Source: an uncultured Clostridia bacterium (GTDB taxonomy: Bacteria; Bacillota; Clostridia; Oscillospirales; Acutalibacteraceae). Taken from it: a stretch of 38,219 bases of DNA. The notes beneath the pieces were generated by a model that was given only the letters and a program-made list of their open reading frames with translations, had not been told where the DNA came from and did not search any database. Positions 27,773-36,183 of the stretch are shown here, piece by piece. A program made the position numbers and the translations under genes. How positions within the stretch are numbered: the first letter of the stretch is position 1; the number at the start of each line of letters is the position of its first letter. The DNA is taken from contig CAMUZI010000010.1 of the NCBI GenBank assembly GCA_947165155.1, positions 1-38,219 on the forward strand. Reading direction: 5' to 3'.

Positions 27773-28267
27773 GTGAAAATTTTATATAATCTGATTTTTT
27801 TGACAATTTGGCATTATGTCGTTTTTCTTATAGTCAATAAACCAGGATACAAGTTTTTCTACAAAGAGTGTGTCGAAATTGATCCAATGTTTTTTAAAAA
27901 AAGAGAAAGATTTTACGAAAAAGTGTTCAAAATCAAAATTTGGAAAGATTTGATTCCTCAGTACACGAGTAAATCTGGATTTTCAAAGAAAAATATGATG
28001 AGTCTTAAAATAGATTACATAAAGGAGTTTATTGCTGAAACTTATAGAGCAGAGATTGATCATATTTTTTGTTGTTTTGTAACTCCTTTTATATTCTTTG
28101 TTAATAATTTCAATTCTTCTGTGATATTTTCAATTTTGGTTGTCATTTTCAATATGCCGTGCGTATTAATTCAAAGGTACAATCGTTTTCGCTTGCGAAG
28201 ATTAATGCTAAATATAAATAAGAGTAATCGGAGTACTGGTTATAGTCTTTTGGAGAATTTGAATTGA
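27773..28267 (+). CDS. CrtO-like acyltransferase family membrane protein
   Basis: 164 residues with an N-terminal membrane segment, a charged middle part containing FYEKVFKIKIWKDLIPQY and GFSKKNM, the conserved FIAETYRAEIDHI, and a further hydrophobic region ending NMPCVLIQRYNRFRLRRLM. This pattern matches the glycosyl-4,4'-diaponeurosporenoate acyltransferase (CrtO) family, common in Firmicutes, most members of which have no tested function. No carotenoid genes are nearby, so the staphyloxanthin role should not be assumed. Start is GTG with AAGGAAG upstream. Its TGA overlaps the TTG of the next gene (TTGA), so it is coupled to the D,D-carboxypeptidase. Confidence 0.7.
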   Translation: MKILYNLIFLTIWHYVVFLIVNKPGYKFFYKECVEIDPMFFKKRERFYEKVFKIKIWKDLIPQYTSKSGFSKKNMMSLKIDYIKEFIAETYRAEIDHIFCCFVTPFIFFVNNFNSSVIFSILVVIFNMPCVLIQRYNRFRLRRLMLNINKSNRSTGYSLLENLN

Positions 28268-29499
28268 TAAAAAAGTTTAAGTTTTTTTTTGTTTTGCTGT
28301 TTTCTGTGATTATCTCTTGTTTGCTATATAAGTTTATTTCAATTTTATTAGGCAAAAAATCAGACGGTGTTCCTAAAGGTTACCATATTTCGTATTTTAA
28401 TGATTTTAAATTTAAAACGGAGTCTATATTATTTTATAATGTTAATTCAGATTCTATTTTGTATGAGAAAAATGCAAATCAACGGAGAAGCCCTGCCTCG
28501 ATTACCAAAATAATGACTTACATAATTGTGTTTGAAAATGTGAAAGATAAGAATGAGAGAGTCAAAGTAAAAAAAGAGGTCCTAAATTCTATATCGGGTA
28601 CACAGAGTTCGTTAGCCGGTTTGAAAACCGATGAAGACTATAGTGTCTCTGAGCTACTTGTGGGAATGATGGTACCCTCTGGAAATGATGCCGCTTTAGT
28701 TTTGGCAGATTATACATTTGGAGGAAATATTGGACTATTTGTGGATAAAATGAACCAAAAGGCGTCTGAACTTGGATGTGAAAATACTCATTTTTCTAAC
28801 CCTCATGGACTTTACGATGAGAATCACTATACGACGTGCTATGATCTTTTAAAAATAATAAATTATGCATTAAAGATTAGAGATTTCAGAAATATAATTA
28901 AGATATGCGAAACTGAAATAAAAGATAAGAAAATAAAGAATTCCAATTTGCTTTTAGAAAAAACAAGTGATTACTATTGCAAATACGTTAAGGGCATTAA
29001 AACAGGATATCATAGTCAGGCTGGATGCTGTTTGAGCTCGTTGGCAGAACTCAATGGAATTGAATACATAGGAATATTTTTAGGTGCACCTGCAAAAGAC
29101 GAGAATGGTAAAAAGTTAGAGGTAAATTATGCATTCGAGGAAACTAAAAATTTATGCAACTATACGTTTGAGAATCTAAAAGTGAAAAGAATTCCGATAT
29201 TAGAAAATCCTAAGATACGTTCAACTCGAATGGGGATTGATGTACCATATTCTAGTTTTAGTAGCATCGATGTTGTAGTACCGAGGGATTTTGAAGATGA
29301 TAAATTCAAAGTGAAATTCGAGCTAAAAAAAATATCCGAGGATGATTTTCCAATTCACAAAGGAGAAAAATTGGGTGAAGTTCAAATTTTATATGAAAAT
29401 GTAATAATAAGGAAAAAGGACATAGTTTGCAGTAAAGATACTAAACTATCGTTTACTAATAACTACATCCAACTATTGAAGAAAGTATTCTCAAATTAG
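28264..29499 (+). CDS. dacA: D-alanyl-D-alanine carboxypeptidase (DacA/PBP5 family)
   Basis: Trims the terminal D-Ala from peptidoglycan stem peptides outside the membrane. All three penicillin-binding motifs are present: SITK (Ser79-Lys82), SGN (139-141) and KTG (246-248), plus NPHGLYDENHYTT typical of S11 peptidases. The N-terminus has one hydrophobic segment (about 7-29) acting as signal or anchor. A beta-rich C-terminal region follows the catalytic domain; there is no clear C-terminal amphipathic anchor. TTG start overlapping the preceding stop codon suggests expression by translational coupling. Confidence 0.93.
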   Translation: MIKKFKFFFVLLFSVIISCLLYKFISILLGKKSDGVPKGYHISYFNDFKFKTESILFYNVNSDSILYEKNANQRRSPASITKIMTYIIVFENVKDKNERVKVKKEVLNSISGTQSSLAGLKTDEDYSVSELLVGMMVPSGNDAALVLADYTFGGNIGLFVDKMNQKASELGCENTHFSNPHGLYDENHYTTCYDLLKIINYALKIRDFRNIIKICETEIKDKKIKNSNLLLEKTSDYYCKYVKGIKTGYHSQAGCCLSSLAELNGIEYIGIFLGAPAKDENGKKLEVNYAFEETKNLCNYTFENLKVKRIPILENPKIRSTRMGIDVPYSSFSSIDVVVPRDFEDDKFKVKFELKKISEDDFPIHKGEKLGEVQILYENVIIRKKDIVCSKDTKLSFTNNYIQLLKKVFSN

Positions 29500-29587
29500 C
29501 ACGCAATTGATAAGAAAAATTAAGTAAATTAAGCAATATACAAGCACAAAGTCAATATTGAATTTTTGAGTTTTAAAGGTCCGACTA

Positions 29588-30985
29588 CTAATTAATGAGG
29601 TTTTTGAACACGTTACTCAGGTTAAGAATTTCCTTATAAATCTTCGTAAGTCTTGATTTTCCAAAACCTAGAAAACCTTTATTTTGATAGTTTGTAACTT
29701 TCATGATTGCTTTTACAATTTCTTCATCGTTATATTTATTGACACCTTTGGCGGCATTAGTATACCATCCCTTTAAGCCTTTTTTGTCACTCTTATTATT
29801 TGTCATTTCTGATTCGGCTAACAAGCAAAGCAAATCAAATGCTTTCCTAAAATGTTTATAACATCCTGTTTCATCTTTCTTACGGAAATTCTTTGCAGCC
29901 AAATGCAGATGACGTTGAATTTCAGATATGTATACATCTTTTTCTTTTTCAAGTTTTTTCTTGAACTCTTTATCTTCGATATATTTTAATTTTTCTTTTT
30001 TATTTTTATCAAGTTCTTCTTTTATTTCCGCTCTTCTTCTTTTTGAGTATCCCTCTAAAACGTCATCACACCACTTAAAGAGTTTCTTGGCAAATTCTTT
30101 CTCCCCATCTGCTTTAGCTTTACTTTCTTGATATCCACAATTTTTTTTCGCGTTTCTTAAAAAATTAAGAACATCTTCAATGTGGCCACTTTTGTAATCC
30201 TCGAGCAACCCTTCAGAGACTTGACCAGCTTCAATGGTTTCAGACTCACCTGTTTTAGTTTTATTTAATATATTTTTATTAAATTGTCCTCCATTAGCTT
30301 CCGAAACCATTTTAGCAAGTTTGCCAAACCATTCTGGATTACTTTCAAATTTATCATTAAAATAACTATTAAATTTACCATCAAATTCTCCAGCAAAATT
30401 TCCCCAATTTTTATATAAGAAGTCAAATGCATTTGAATCTTTATTACCTTTTAGTTTAATTAAATTTTTCGCTAACGAGAATGTAACCATTTTAGCTTTT
30501 TCATTATTAGAATTGTCCTTATTAGAATCATCTTTTTTTTTAATTATAGTTTTCAATTTAGCCACAATTTTGTCAGCAAATTGTTCCATATTACTACCAT
30601 TTTTGTTGCAAATGGAGCTCATTATACTCTCAAACTGTTTCAAACTTACTTTTTTAATTTTACCAAATTTTCTCATAAAATTAAATAGAACATTGAAATC
30701 TTTAAGATCCTTACGTGTAGTTGCCGATTTGAGTGTCAGATCTTCAGTTTCGAGAGATTTATTGACCTCACTAAAAAGCCTCACAAACTCCCACCAGATT
30801 TTTTGAGCAAATTCATGTGGATCACTATGTTCACCTTCTAAAATCTTTTTCGTATTTTCTTTAAATTTACTAACCAAATTGGAAATCGTTTTAGCAATAC
30901 TACCATTTTGCTTTTCAAAATTTTTTTCAAGTATTTGTGCCATATTTTTAATGTTAATATTCTTTTCTTCATCAATCTCTTTCAT
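29588..30985 (-). CDS. Lys-rich cytosolic protein of unknown function
   Basis: Not recognised. The 465-residue product has no signal peptide or membrane segment, is very rich in Lys, Glu and Asn, and is predominantly helical in character with a likely coiled coil around 310-360 (RRRAEIKEELDKNKKEKLKY). A Gly-rich segment GFLGFGKSR lies near the C-terminus; it is not a full Walker A. The start ATG has GGAGGTGACT upstream. It is convergent with dacA and tail-to-start with ogg on the minus strand, separated from it by about 130 bases upstream. Expression seems likely from the strong ribosome-binding site. Confidence 0.7.
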   Translation of the reverse strand: MKEIDEEKNINIKNMAQILEKNFEKQNGSIAKTISNLVSKFKENTKKILEGEHSDPHEFAQKIWWEFVRLFSEVNKSLETEDLTLKSATTRKDLKDFNVLFNFMRKFGKIKKVSLKQFESIMSSICNKNGSNMEQFADKIVAKLKTIIKKKDDSNKDNSNNEKAKMVTFSLAKNLIKLKGNKDSNAFDFLYKNWGNFAGEFDGKFNSYFNDKFESNPEWFGKLAKMVSEANGGQFNKNILNKTKTGESETIEAGQVSEGLLEDYKSGHIEDVLNFLRNAKKNCGYQESKAKADGEKEFAKKLFKWCDDVLEGYSKRRRAEIKEELDKNKKEKLKYIEDKEFKKKLEKEKDVYISEIQRHLHLAAKNFRKKDETGCYKHFRKAFDLLCLLAESEMTNNKSDKKGLKGWYTNAAKGVNKYNDEEIVKAIMKVTNYQNKGFLGFGKSRLTKIYKEILNLSNVFKNLIN

Positions 30986-31113
30986 CAGCAGTCACCTCCA
31001 AAAATGCATGATATAAATAATACACAAAGCACACTTTAATTATAATATATCAAAGTCAAATTGTCAAATTTGCACATATAATTTCAATCTATTACATATA
31101 TAACAAATCGAAA

Positions 31114-31911
31114 TCAATCAAAAATATTTTTATTATTTCTACTCCACATGAACAGATATTGTTGTGCTATGCCTGCGTACTTTCCAAAATAATCAACTGT
31201 TTTATCATCGTAAAACTTTGAAATTACTTTATTCATCCACGTATCAATTGGAAAAGAATCTAATTTATGGAAGCCAAACAACAAAACACATTTTGCCACC
31301 TTTGGACCTACTCCGCTTATTTGCCGCAAAATTTCCTCAGCATGAGAAGTTTTTGATTTACGTATATCATCAAAATTAACCTTTCCAGAGCAAACACATC
31401 GCGCAGCATCGAGGATATATTTAGATCTAAAACCGGCCTTTATTACATCTAAATCCTCGATACTCAAAGATGAAATCTTTTCTACACTGGGAAATGCATA
31501 AATTTCACCAAAACAAGAACCAAAATTTTTGCATAATCTATCTACTATTACCCTTATTCTTTTGATATTATTGTTCTGTGAGATGATAAAAGAGCATAAT
31601 ACTTCCCAGGGCTCTTGTCTCAAGATTCGTATCCCCAGATTTTCAGAAACCGCCTTACATAGCATGGGATCCAAATTAATCAAACTTTTCGTGATTTCAA
31701 CATAATCTGTATTAAGATCAAAATAATTGCGCCAGAAATCAACGTTTTTTATGTTAGAATCGACACATAAGGTGTTTTCATTCAAACTGACAAATGCTAA
31801 ACTCCCACGGACAACACCACTCCAAACATTCCCAACTTTCGACCATCTAAAACATTGTCCGCATTCAAAAGTCTTATCTAAACTCAGATATCCATCAAAT
31901 TGAATTTTCAT
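31114..31911 (-). CDS. ogg: 8-oxoguanine DNA glycosylase/AP lyase (clostridial-type Ogg)
   Basis: Bifunctional base-excision repair enzyme of the HhH-GPD superfamily. N-terminal Ogg domain with FECGQCFRWSKV, then PWEVLCSFIISQNNNIKRI, the helix-hairpin-helix ISGVGPKVAKCVLLFG with catalytic Lys204, and FPIDTWMNKV with the catalytic Asp223. I start at ATG 31909-31911; the longer ORF to 32055 overlaps mazF and is hydrophobic noise. At 265 residues it fits the bacterial/clostridial Ogg size. Divergent from mazF with a 65-base gap. Confidence 0.93.
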   Translation of the reverse strand: MKIQFDGYLSLDKTFECGQCFRWSKVGNVWSGVVRGSLAFVSLNENTLCVDSNIKNVDFWRNYFDLNTDYVEITKSLINLDPMLCKAVSENLGIRILRQEPWEVLCSFIISQNNNIKRIRVIVDRLCKNFGSCFGEIYAFPSVEKISSLSIEDLDVIKAGFRSKYILDAARCVCSGKVNFDDIRKSKTSHAEEILRQISGVGPKVAKCVLLFGFHKLDSFPIDTWMNKVISKFYDDKTVDYFGKYAGIAQQYLFMWSRNNKNIFD

Positions 31912-31976
31912 AACAATGAATAAAATAACAAAATCAAACCCAAAATAGTACCAAATACATAAAAGGAGATAAAAAC

Positions 31977-32369
31977 ATGAAACGTGAAGTAAAAAAAGGA
32001 GATATTTACTACGCAGATCTAAGCCCGTCATTCGGATCCGAACAAAGCGGCACACGCCCAGTTTTAATCGTGCAAAATGATGTCGGAAACAAATTCAGCC
32101 CCACCGTGATTGCGGCTGCCATAACAAGTCACCACAAAAATAACCTGCCGACTCATATTACAATTAAATCAAAAGAATGTCAATGCTTAAAAAAAGACTC
32201 AGTAGTCCTTCTCGAGCAAATAAGAACACTCGATAAGAAGCGTTTGATCTTCAAATTGGGGTCCATAAATCCCGAAATGATGAAACAAATTGATCGTGCA
32301 CTTACGGTTTCATTCGGAATAGTGTCTTCATTTTCTGGCGTGGAACTCACACAAAAACAAAGTTACTAA
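31977..32369 (+). CDS. mazF: MazF/PemK-family endoribonuclease toxin without visible antitoxin
   Basis: Ribosome-independent mRNA interferase of the NdoA/MazF family. Motifs: KKGDIYYADLSPSFGSEQSG, RPVLIVQNDVGNKFSPTVI, AITS, LPTHI and SVVLLEQIRTLDKKRL, the last carrying the catalytic region. The 130 residues slightly exceed the usual ~116 because of a C-terminal extension. AAGGAGAT precedes the ATG. In Firmicutes the antitoxin gene (ndoAI) normally sits immediately upstream; here the upstream space is only the 65-base divergent promoter region shared with ogg, and no antitoxin ORF is seen downstream. Confidence 0.93.
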   Translation: MKREVKKGDIYYADLSPSFGSEQSGTRPVLIVQNDVGNKFSPTVIAAAITSHHKNNLPTHITIKSKECQCLKKDSVVLLEQIRTLDKKRLIFKLGSINPEMMKQIDRALTVSFGIVSSFSGVELTQKQSY

Positions 32370-32613
32370 ATCCGAGATTTCAAAATTAAGTTAAGAATAC
32401 GAAACATATAAGTACCACTATGAAGGGGAAGCGTCCAAAATGAAGCAATAGATTGGTTCCACACCTTTTTGATTTTTAGTACAACAGCAACATCCTGCGT
32501 CGATACGTTAAATCAAATAATTTGGTATCTTATAAAATGCGAAGAAATTTTTTTGTCTCTAGGGGTTGTGATTTTGATTTAACAATTTATAAAAATAACC
32601 ACTCTCATTAGTT
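32370..32613. other. intergenic region with no recognisable gene
   Basis: Nothing supportable on either strand between mazF and the dprA tail copies. Confidence 0.4.
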
Positions 32614-33148
32614 ATATAAAATTCATTTTTTTATGTAAAACCTTCCTGGAAGTGAAGATACTAAGTCTAAAAGTTCAAGCTTCACGAGTGTTGAAGAAAC
32701 TTGTTTAGCTTCGAGTTTTGTTACTTTGATTATCTCATCGATGTGTATTTTCCCCTTTATCGAACTCAAAATTCTCTTTTCATTATCACTCGAATTATCT
32801 TATTTTATCTATCCTTTTAGGAATGCCTTCTTAATTTAAAATTTTACAATTTTAGTCGCATTGTTTATGTGTATAAAATTTACTTTTTGATGTAAAACTT
32901 CCCCGGAAGTGAAGATACTAAGTCTAAAAGTTCAAGCTTCACGAGTGTTGAGGAAACTTGTTTAGCTTCGAGTTTTGTTACTTTGATTATCTCATCGATG
33001 TGTATTTTCCCCTTTATCGAACTCAAAATTCTCTTTTCATTATCACTCGAATTATCTTATTTTATCTATCCTTTTAGGAATGCCTTCTTAATTTAAAATT
33101 TTACAATTTTAGTCGCATTGTTTATGTGTATAAAATTTACTTTTTGAT
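32614..33148 (-). repeat. two extra tandem copies of the dprA 3' end, 257-bp period
   Basis: gtaaaac is found at 32635, 32892 and, in dprA itself, at 33149: an exact 257-base period. Each extra copy carries the last ~50 dprA codons (the winged-helix domain, ILSSIKGKIHIDEII to the stop) plus a ~95-base spacer. The two copies differ at only a handful of positions. At the junction on the minus strand sits ggcattcctaaaaggataga, continuing taaaat, which resembles the MITE/IS1 ends elsewhere in the window (32805-32830 and 33062-33087). Confidence 0.92.
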
Positions 33149-34249
33149 GTAAAACTTCCCCGGAAGTGAAGATACTAAGTCTAAAAGTTCAAGCTTCACG
33201 AGTGTTGAGGAAACTTGTTTAGCTTCGAGTTTTGTTACTTTGATTATCTCATCGATGTGTATTTTCCCCTTTATCGAACTCAAAATTCTCTTTTCATTAT
33301 CACTCAAATTTATGTTTGATATCTCTTTTTTAGTCTGATCTTCTTTTTTAGTATCCTTTTTTCTAGTATCTTTATCCTTTAAATTTTCTTTTGATATGTA
33401 AAAAAGAATATCTTCGGCACAGGTAATAACACGTGCACCATCGGAAATCAAAGAATTTACTCCTTCTGATAGATAACTTTCAAACTTTACAGGTACAACA
33501 AAAACATCTCTTCCCTGTTCGGCGGCGATGTTTGCAGTCAAAATTGAACCGCTTCTTCTTCCAGCTTCTATAATTATGGTACAAGGAGAAATACCCGAAA
33601 TAATTCTATTTCTTATGGAAAAATTATAAGATTGAATCGGATAAGATGGTGGATATTCTGATATCAATAATCCAGAATCTGAAATTTCGTTTCTTAACGA
33701 TTCGTTTTGTGCAAGATAAGGATAATCAATGCCACACGCTAAAACACATATTGTGCTTCCTTTTGATGACAAAGCGCCTTTATGTGCCGAGGTGTCTGCA
33801 CCTATTGCTCCTCCACTTACGATCGTTATGCCTTTTTCAGATAAGCCTTTTGCAATCTCGTACGCCATTTGAGTACCATACGTAGTCGCCCTTCTGCTAC
33901 CAACTATAGAAACGCACTTTGAACTCAAAAGCGAAACGTCACCTTTTGCATAAAGAACAATTGGTGGATTATCTATCTGCTTTAAAAGAAAAGGATAATA
34001 ATCTGAAAATAGTGTTATAATTGAGTATCCTAAATGATTACATTTATCAACAATTCTAGAAAAATTTTCAAGAGGAATACAAAGTTTTCTCAACTCCTTT
34101 TGAGAAAACAAAGAAAGCGAAGTCCAAAAATGAACTCCCTCGCGATAAAAATCAGACAAATTAGAAAATCTTGATAAAACAGACCTTACCTTAACACTTC
34201 CAAACCCAACAGCGTTCTGTAACCACACCCAATAAACAAGATCGTTCAT
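33137..34249 (-). CDS. dprA: DNA processing protein DprA
   Basis: Loads RecA on incoming single-stranded DNA in transformation; conserved widely also in non-competent bacteria. N-terminal SAM-like region (1-95), Rossmann/SLOG core with GSRRATTYG (117-125), SGGAIGADTSAH (145-156), CVLACGIDYPYL and RNRIISGISP, then a charged linker (about 285-312) and a C-terminal winged-helix domain. Length 370 is normal. Its ATG directly follows the rplT stop (TAAATG), so it is the last gene of the rpsF operon, an unusual position. The winged-helix codons are duplicated twice downstream. Confidence 0.94.
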   Translation of the reverse strand: MNDLVYWVWLQNAVGFGSVKVRSVLSRFSNLSDFYREGVHFWTSLSLFSQKELRKLCIPLENFSRIVDKCNHLGYSIITLFSDYYPFLLKQIDNPPIVLYAKGDVSLLSSKCVSIVGSRRATTYGTQMAYEIAKGLSEKGITIVSGGAIGADTSAHKGALSSKGSTICVLACGIDYPYLAQNESLRNEISDSGLLISEYPPSYPIQSYNFSIRNRIISGISPCTIIIEAGRRSGSILTANIAAEQGRDVFVVPVKFESYLSEGVNSLISDGARVITCAEDILFYISKENLKDKDTRKKDTKKEDQTKKEISNINLSDNEKRILSSIKGKIHIDEIIKVTKLEAKQVSSTLVKLELLDLVSSLPGKFYIKK

Positions 34250-34597
34250 TTACTTCCTAATCGATTCAACAAGCTTTGAAAATGCCTCAGGGCTCGAAAT
34301 ACAAATCTCAGATATCATCTTACGGTTCAAAACTATAGAATTTTTCTTAAGTAAACCCATAAAAGAAGAATAATTCAAACCATTCAGTCTACACGCCGCC
34401 GAAATTCTGGTTATCCACAAACGACGAAAATCACGTTTCCTACGCTTACGTCCGATATACGCATAATTACCAGATTTCATAACCGCTTGTTTGGCCATCT
34501 TGAAGTGCTTACTTTTTGCTCCCCAATATCCCTTAGCACTCTTCAAAACTCGGTTTCTTCTCTTACGTGTAGAAACCGCACCTTTAACTCTTGACAT
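34250..34597 (-). CDS. rplT: 50S ribosomal protein L20
   Basis: Binds 23S rRNA early in 50S assembly; in many bacteria it also represses its own operon. Typical opening SRVKGAVSTRKRRNRVLKSA and KRRKRDFRRLWITRISAACR. 115 residues is standard. GAGGAGG precedes the ATG. Follows rpmI in the conserved infC-rpmI-rplT order. Confidence 0.97.
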   Translation of the reverse strand: MSRVKGAVSTRKRRNRVLKSAKGYWGAKSKHFKMAKQAVMKSGNYAYIGRKRRKRDFRRLWITRISAACRLNGLNYSSFMGLLKKNSIVLNRKMISEICISSPEAFSKLVESIRK

Positions 34598-34607
34598 AAT
34601 AACCTCC

Positions 34608-34802
34608 TCAAATTACTAACATACGTGCCACACGATTCATATCAGAGCGGTGAACTAAAGTAGAACCATGAAGCTGACGTTTACGTTTACGTGTCATTTT
34701 TGTTAAAATATGGCTTCTGTAAGCCCGAAACCTCAAAACTTTGCCAGACGCTGTAATTTTAAATCTTTTTTTCGCACCGCTATGTGTCTTTGACTTATGC
34801 AT
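34608..34802 (-). CDS. rpmI: 50S ribosomal protein L35
   Basis: 64-residue basic protein with KSKTHSGAKKRFKITASGKV and the C-terminal HxSD-type segment VHRSDMNRVARML. GGGGAGGGAG precedes the ATG. Between infC and rplT as usual. Confidence 0.96.
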   Translation of the reverse strand: MHKSKTHSGAKKRFKITASGKVLRFRAYRSHILTKMTRKRKRQLHGSTLVHRSDMNRVARMLVI

Positions 34803-34830
34803 AACTCCCTCCCCATTAATTTTTAAAATC

Positions 34831-35346
34831 TTAGTTTTTTAATGAAATCGGAGAAATAATTGCCGAAAGCTGACGTCCATCTAAGTTTGGCCTTTTCAAA
34901 ACAGACGCAAAATCAGAACAAGAGTCACAAAAATCATTTAGCACTTTAAAACCCAAATCAGAATACTGAGATTCACGACCTCTTAAGCGCATAGAAATTT
35001 TAACTTTACTTCCATTCGATATGAACTTCTTGACCTGCCCCATTTTATTCTCCAAATCACCAGAGTCTATCTTAACAGATAATCTAATTTCTTTCAACTC
35101 TTCTGTTTTCTGACGTTTTTTCGCTTCTTTTTCTTTTTTCTGCTTCTCGTACTTGAACTTACCATAATTCATTATTTTACAAACTGGCGGTTTCGCCATG
35201 GGCGATATTTCCACCAAGTCAAGCTCACGTTCAGATGCCAACCTTAGAGCATCTTCCAGCTTCATCACACCCAGATCTCCGTTTTCATCTACAACTCTTA
35301 TTTCACTGCTTTTTATATTTTCATTAATAAGTAAATCTTTTGATAT
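34831..35346 (-). CDS. infC: translation initiation factor IF-3, probable AUA start
   Basis: Ensures start-codon fidelity and 30S recycling. Motifs: LINENIKSSEIRVVDENGD, LDLVEISPMAKPPVCKIMNY with YGKFKYE, and the C-terminal domain with IRLSVKIDSGDLENK. The frame extends to a GTG at 35361, but that GTG is inside the Shine-Dalgarno (TGAGGTG). ATA 35344-35346 is 7 bases after AGGTG and gives (M)SKDLLINENI, matching the usual family N-terminus. infC commonly uses AUU/AUA/AUC starts that IF-3 itself discriminates against, giving autoregulation. No ATG or TTG is available nearby. Confidence 0.95.
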   Translation of the reverse strand: MSKDLLINENIKSSEIRVVDENGDLGVMKLEDALRLASERELDLVEISPMAKPPVCKIMNYGKFKYEKQKKEKEAKKRQKTEELKEIRLSVKIDSGDLENKMGQVKKFISNGSKVKISMRLRGRESQYSDLGFKVLNDFCDSCSDFASVLKRPNLDGRQLSAIISPISLKN

Positions 35347-35412
35347 ATACCAACACCTCACAAAACTAATATACGCTCACAATACCGAGCGAAAACGGTC
35401 CATAACATCCAC

Positions 35413-35844
35413 CTAAAATGGAAGCATATCATCATCGTCTTCAAATTCTTGTTTATTGAAATCAGAATTTCCTTCTAAAGTATCGATAGACGAACTCGCG
35501 CCTCCCAGGGTAGAATCTGCAGCCTGTTGTTTTGATTCTGAAAAGTAAACATTTGTAGCTACAACCTCATAAGTTTTACGTTTTATACCATCCTTTTCAT
35601 AAGAGCCAGTTTGCAATTCTCCGTTTACGATAATTAAATTTCCCTTTCGAAAATATCTGCAAATGAACTCCGCAGACTGCCTCCAAGCCACGACATCAAA
35701 AAAATCAGTTGCTCTTTCGGTTCCCTTGGAAGCATAATTTCTTTGGACCGCAATCGAGAACTTTGTTACCGCCACACCGCTCGGAGTAGACCTCAATTCA
35801 GGATCATGTGTCAAACGTCCCTGTAGGATAATTAAATTAAGCAC
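35413..35844 (-). CDS. ssb: single-stranded DNA-binding protein
   Basis: OB-fold protein covering single-stranded DNA in replication and repair. NLIILQGRLTHDPELRSTPS, VTKFSIAVQRNY, RKGNLIIVNGELQTGSYEKD and the acidic C-terminal tip DDDDMLPF that recruits partner proteins. 143 residues. The start is GTG (35842-35844). It follows rpsF by 16 bases; rpsR, which normally follows ssb, is missing and infC takes its place. Confidence 0.96.
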   Translation of the reverse strand: MLNLIILQGRLTHDPELRSTPSGVAVTKFSIAVQRNYASKGTERATDFFDVVAWRQSAEFICRYFRKGNLIIVNGELQTGSYEKDGIKRKTYEVVATNVYFSESKQQAADSTLGGASSSIDTLEGNSDFNKQEFEDDDDMLPF

Positions 35845-35860
35845 AACAACCCCCCCAAGC

Positions 35861-36151
35861 TCAAACAGACATTACTGAAGAGCGAAGCACACCATCTGCG
35901 ATGTTCGACAAACGTACCAACTCAGAGGGCACGGAACTGTCGGCTTCAAACTTGATCGTAACAAAAAATCCGTCTAGTTCTTTATTCACGGGGTAAGCCA
36001 AACGCTTTTTTCCAACCTTATCAGTTTCAGAAATATTTCCTTTCTGATTTATTACCTCCGAAACTTTACTGATAAACGAGTTACGATCCTCTTCACTTAT
36101 TCTCGCCGAGAAAATCAAAAACAACTCATAAGACTTCATTTTCTCACTCAA
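35861..36151 (-). CDS. rpsF: 30S ribosomal protein S6
   Basis: Small-subunit protein with MKSYELFLIFSARISEE, GKKRLAYPVNKELDGFFVTI and RLSNIADGVLRSSVM. I use TTG 36149-36151, which lies 7 bases after AGGAGG, giving (M)SEKMKSYELF; the internal ATG 36137-36139 has no good site of its own, and the longer upstream start overlaps the Shine-Dalgarno. First gene of the rpsF-ssb-infC-rpmI-rplT-dprA run. Confidence 0.93.
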   Translation of the reverse strand: MSEKMKSYELFLIFSARISEEDRNSFISKVSEVINQKGNISETDKVGKKRLAYPVNKELDGFFVTIKFEADSSVPSELVRLSNIADGVLRSSVMSV

Positions 36152-36183
36152 GACAAATCCTCCTAATCCCAGAATGTCTATCG

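Noticed and set aside
31912-32055. N-terminal extension of ogg overlapping mazF
   Set aside because: It is hydrophobic, lacks a ribosome-binding site and overlaps the mazF start; Met at 31911 gives the normal family N-terminus.
35362-35412. L20 or IF-3 leader regulatory RNA before infC
   Set aside because: Only about 66 bases separate ssb and infC, and only a weak 5-bp hairpin is visible, too little to claim an L20 leader.
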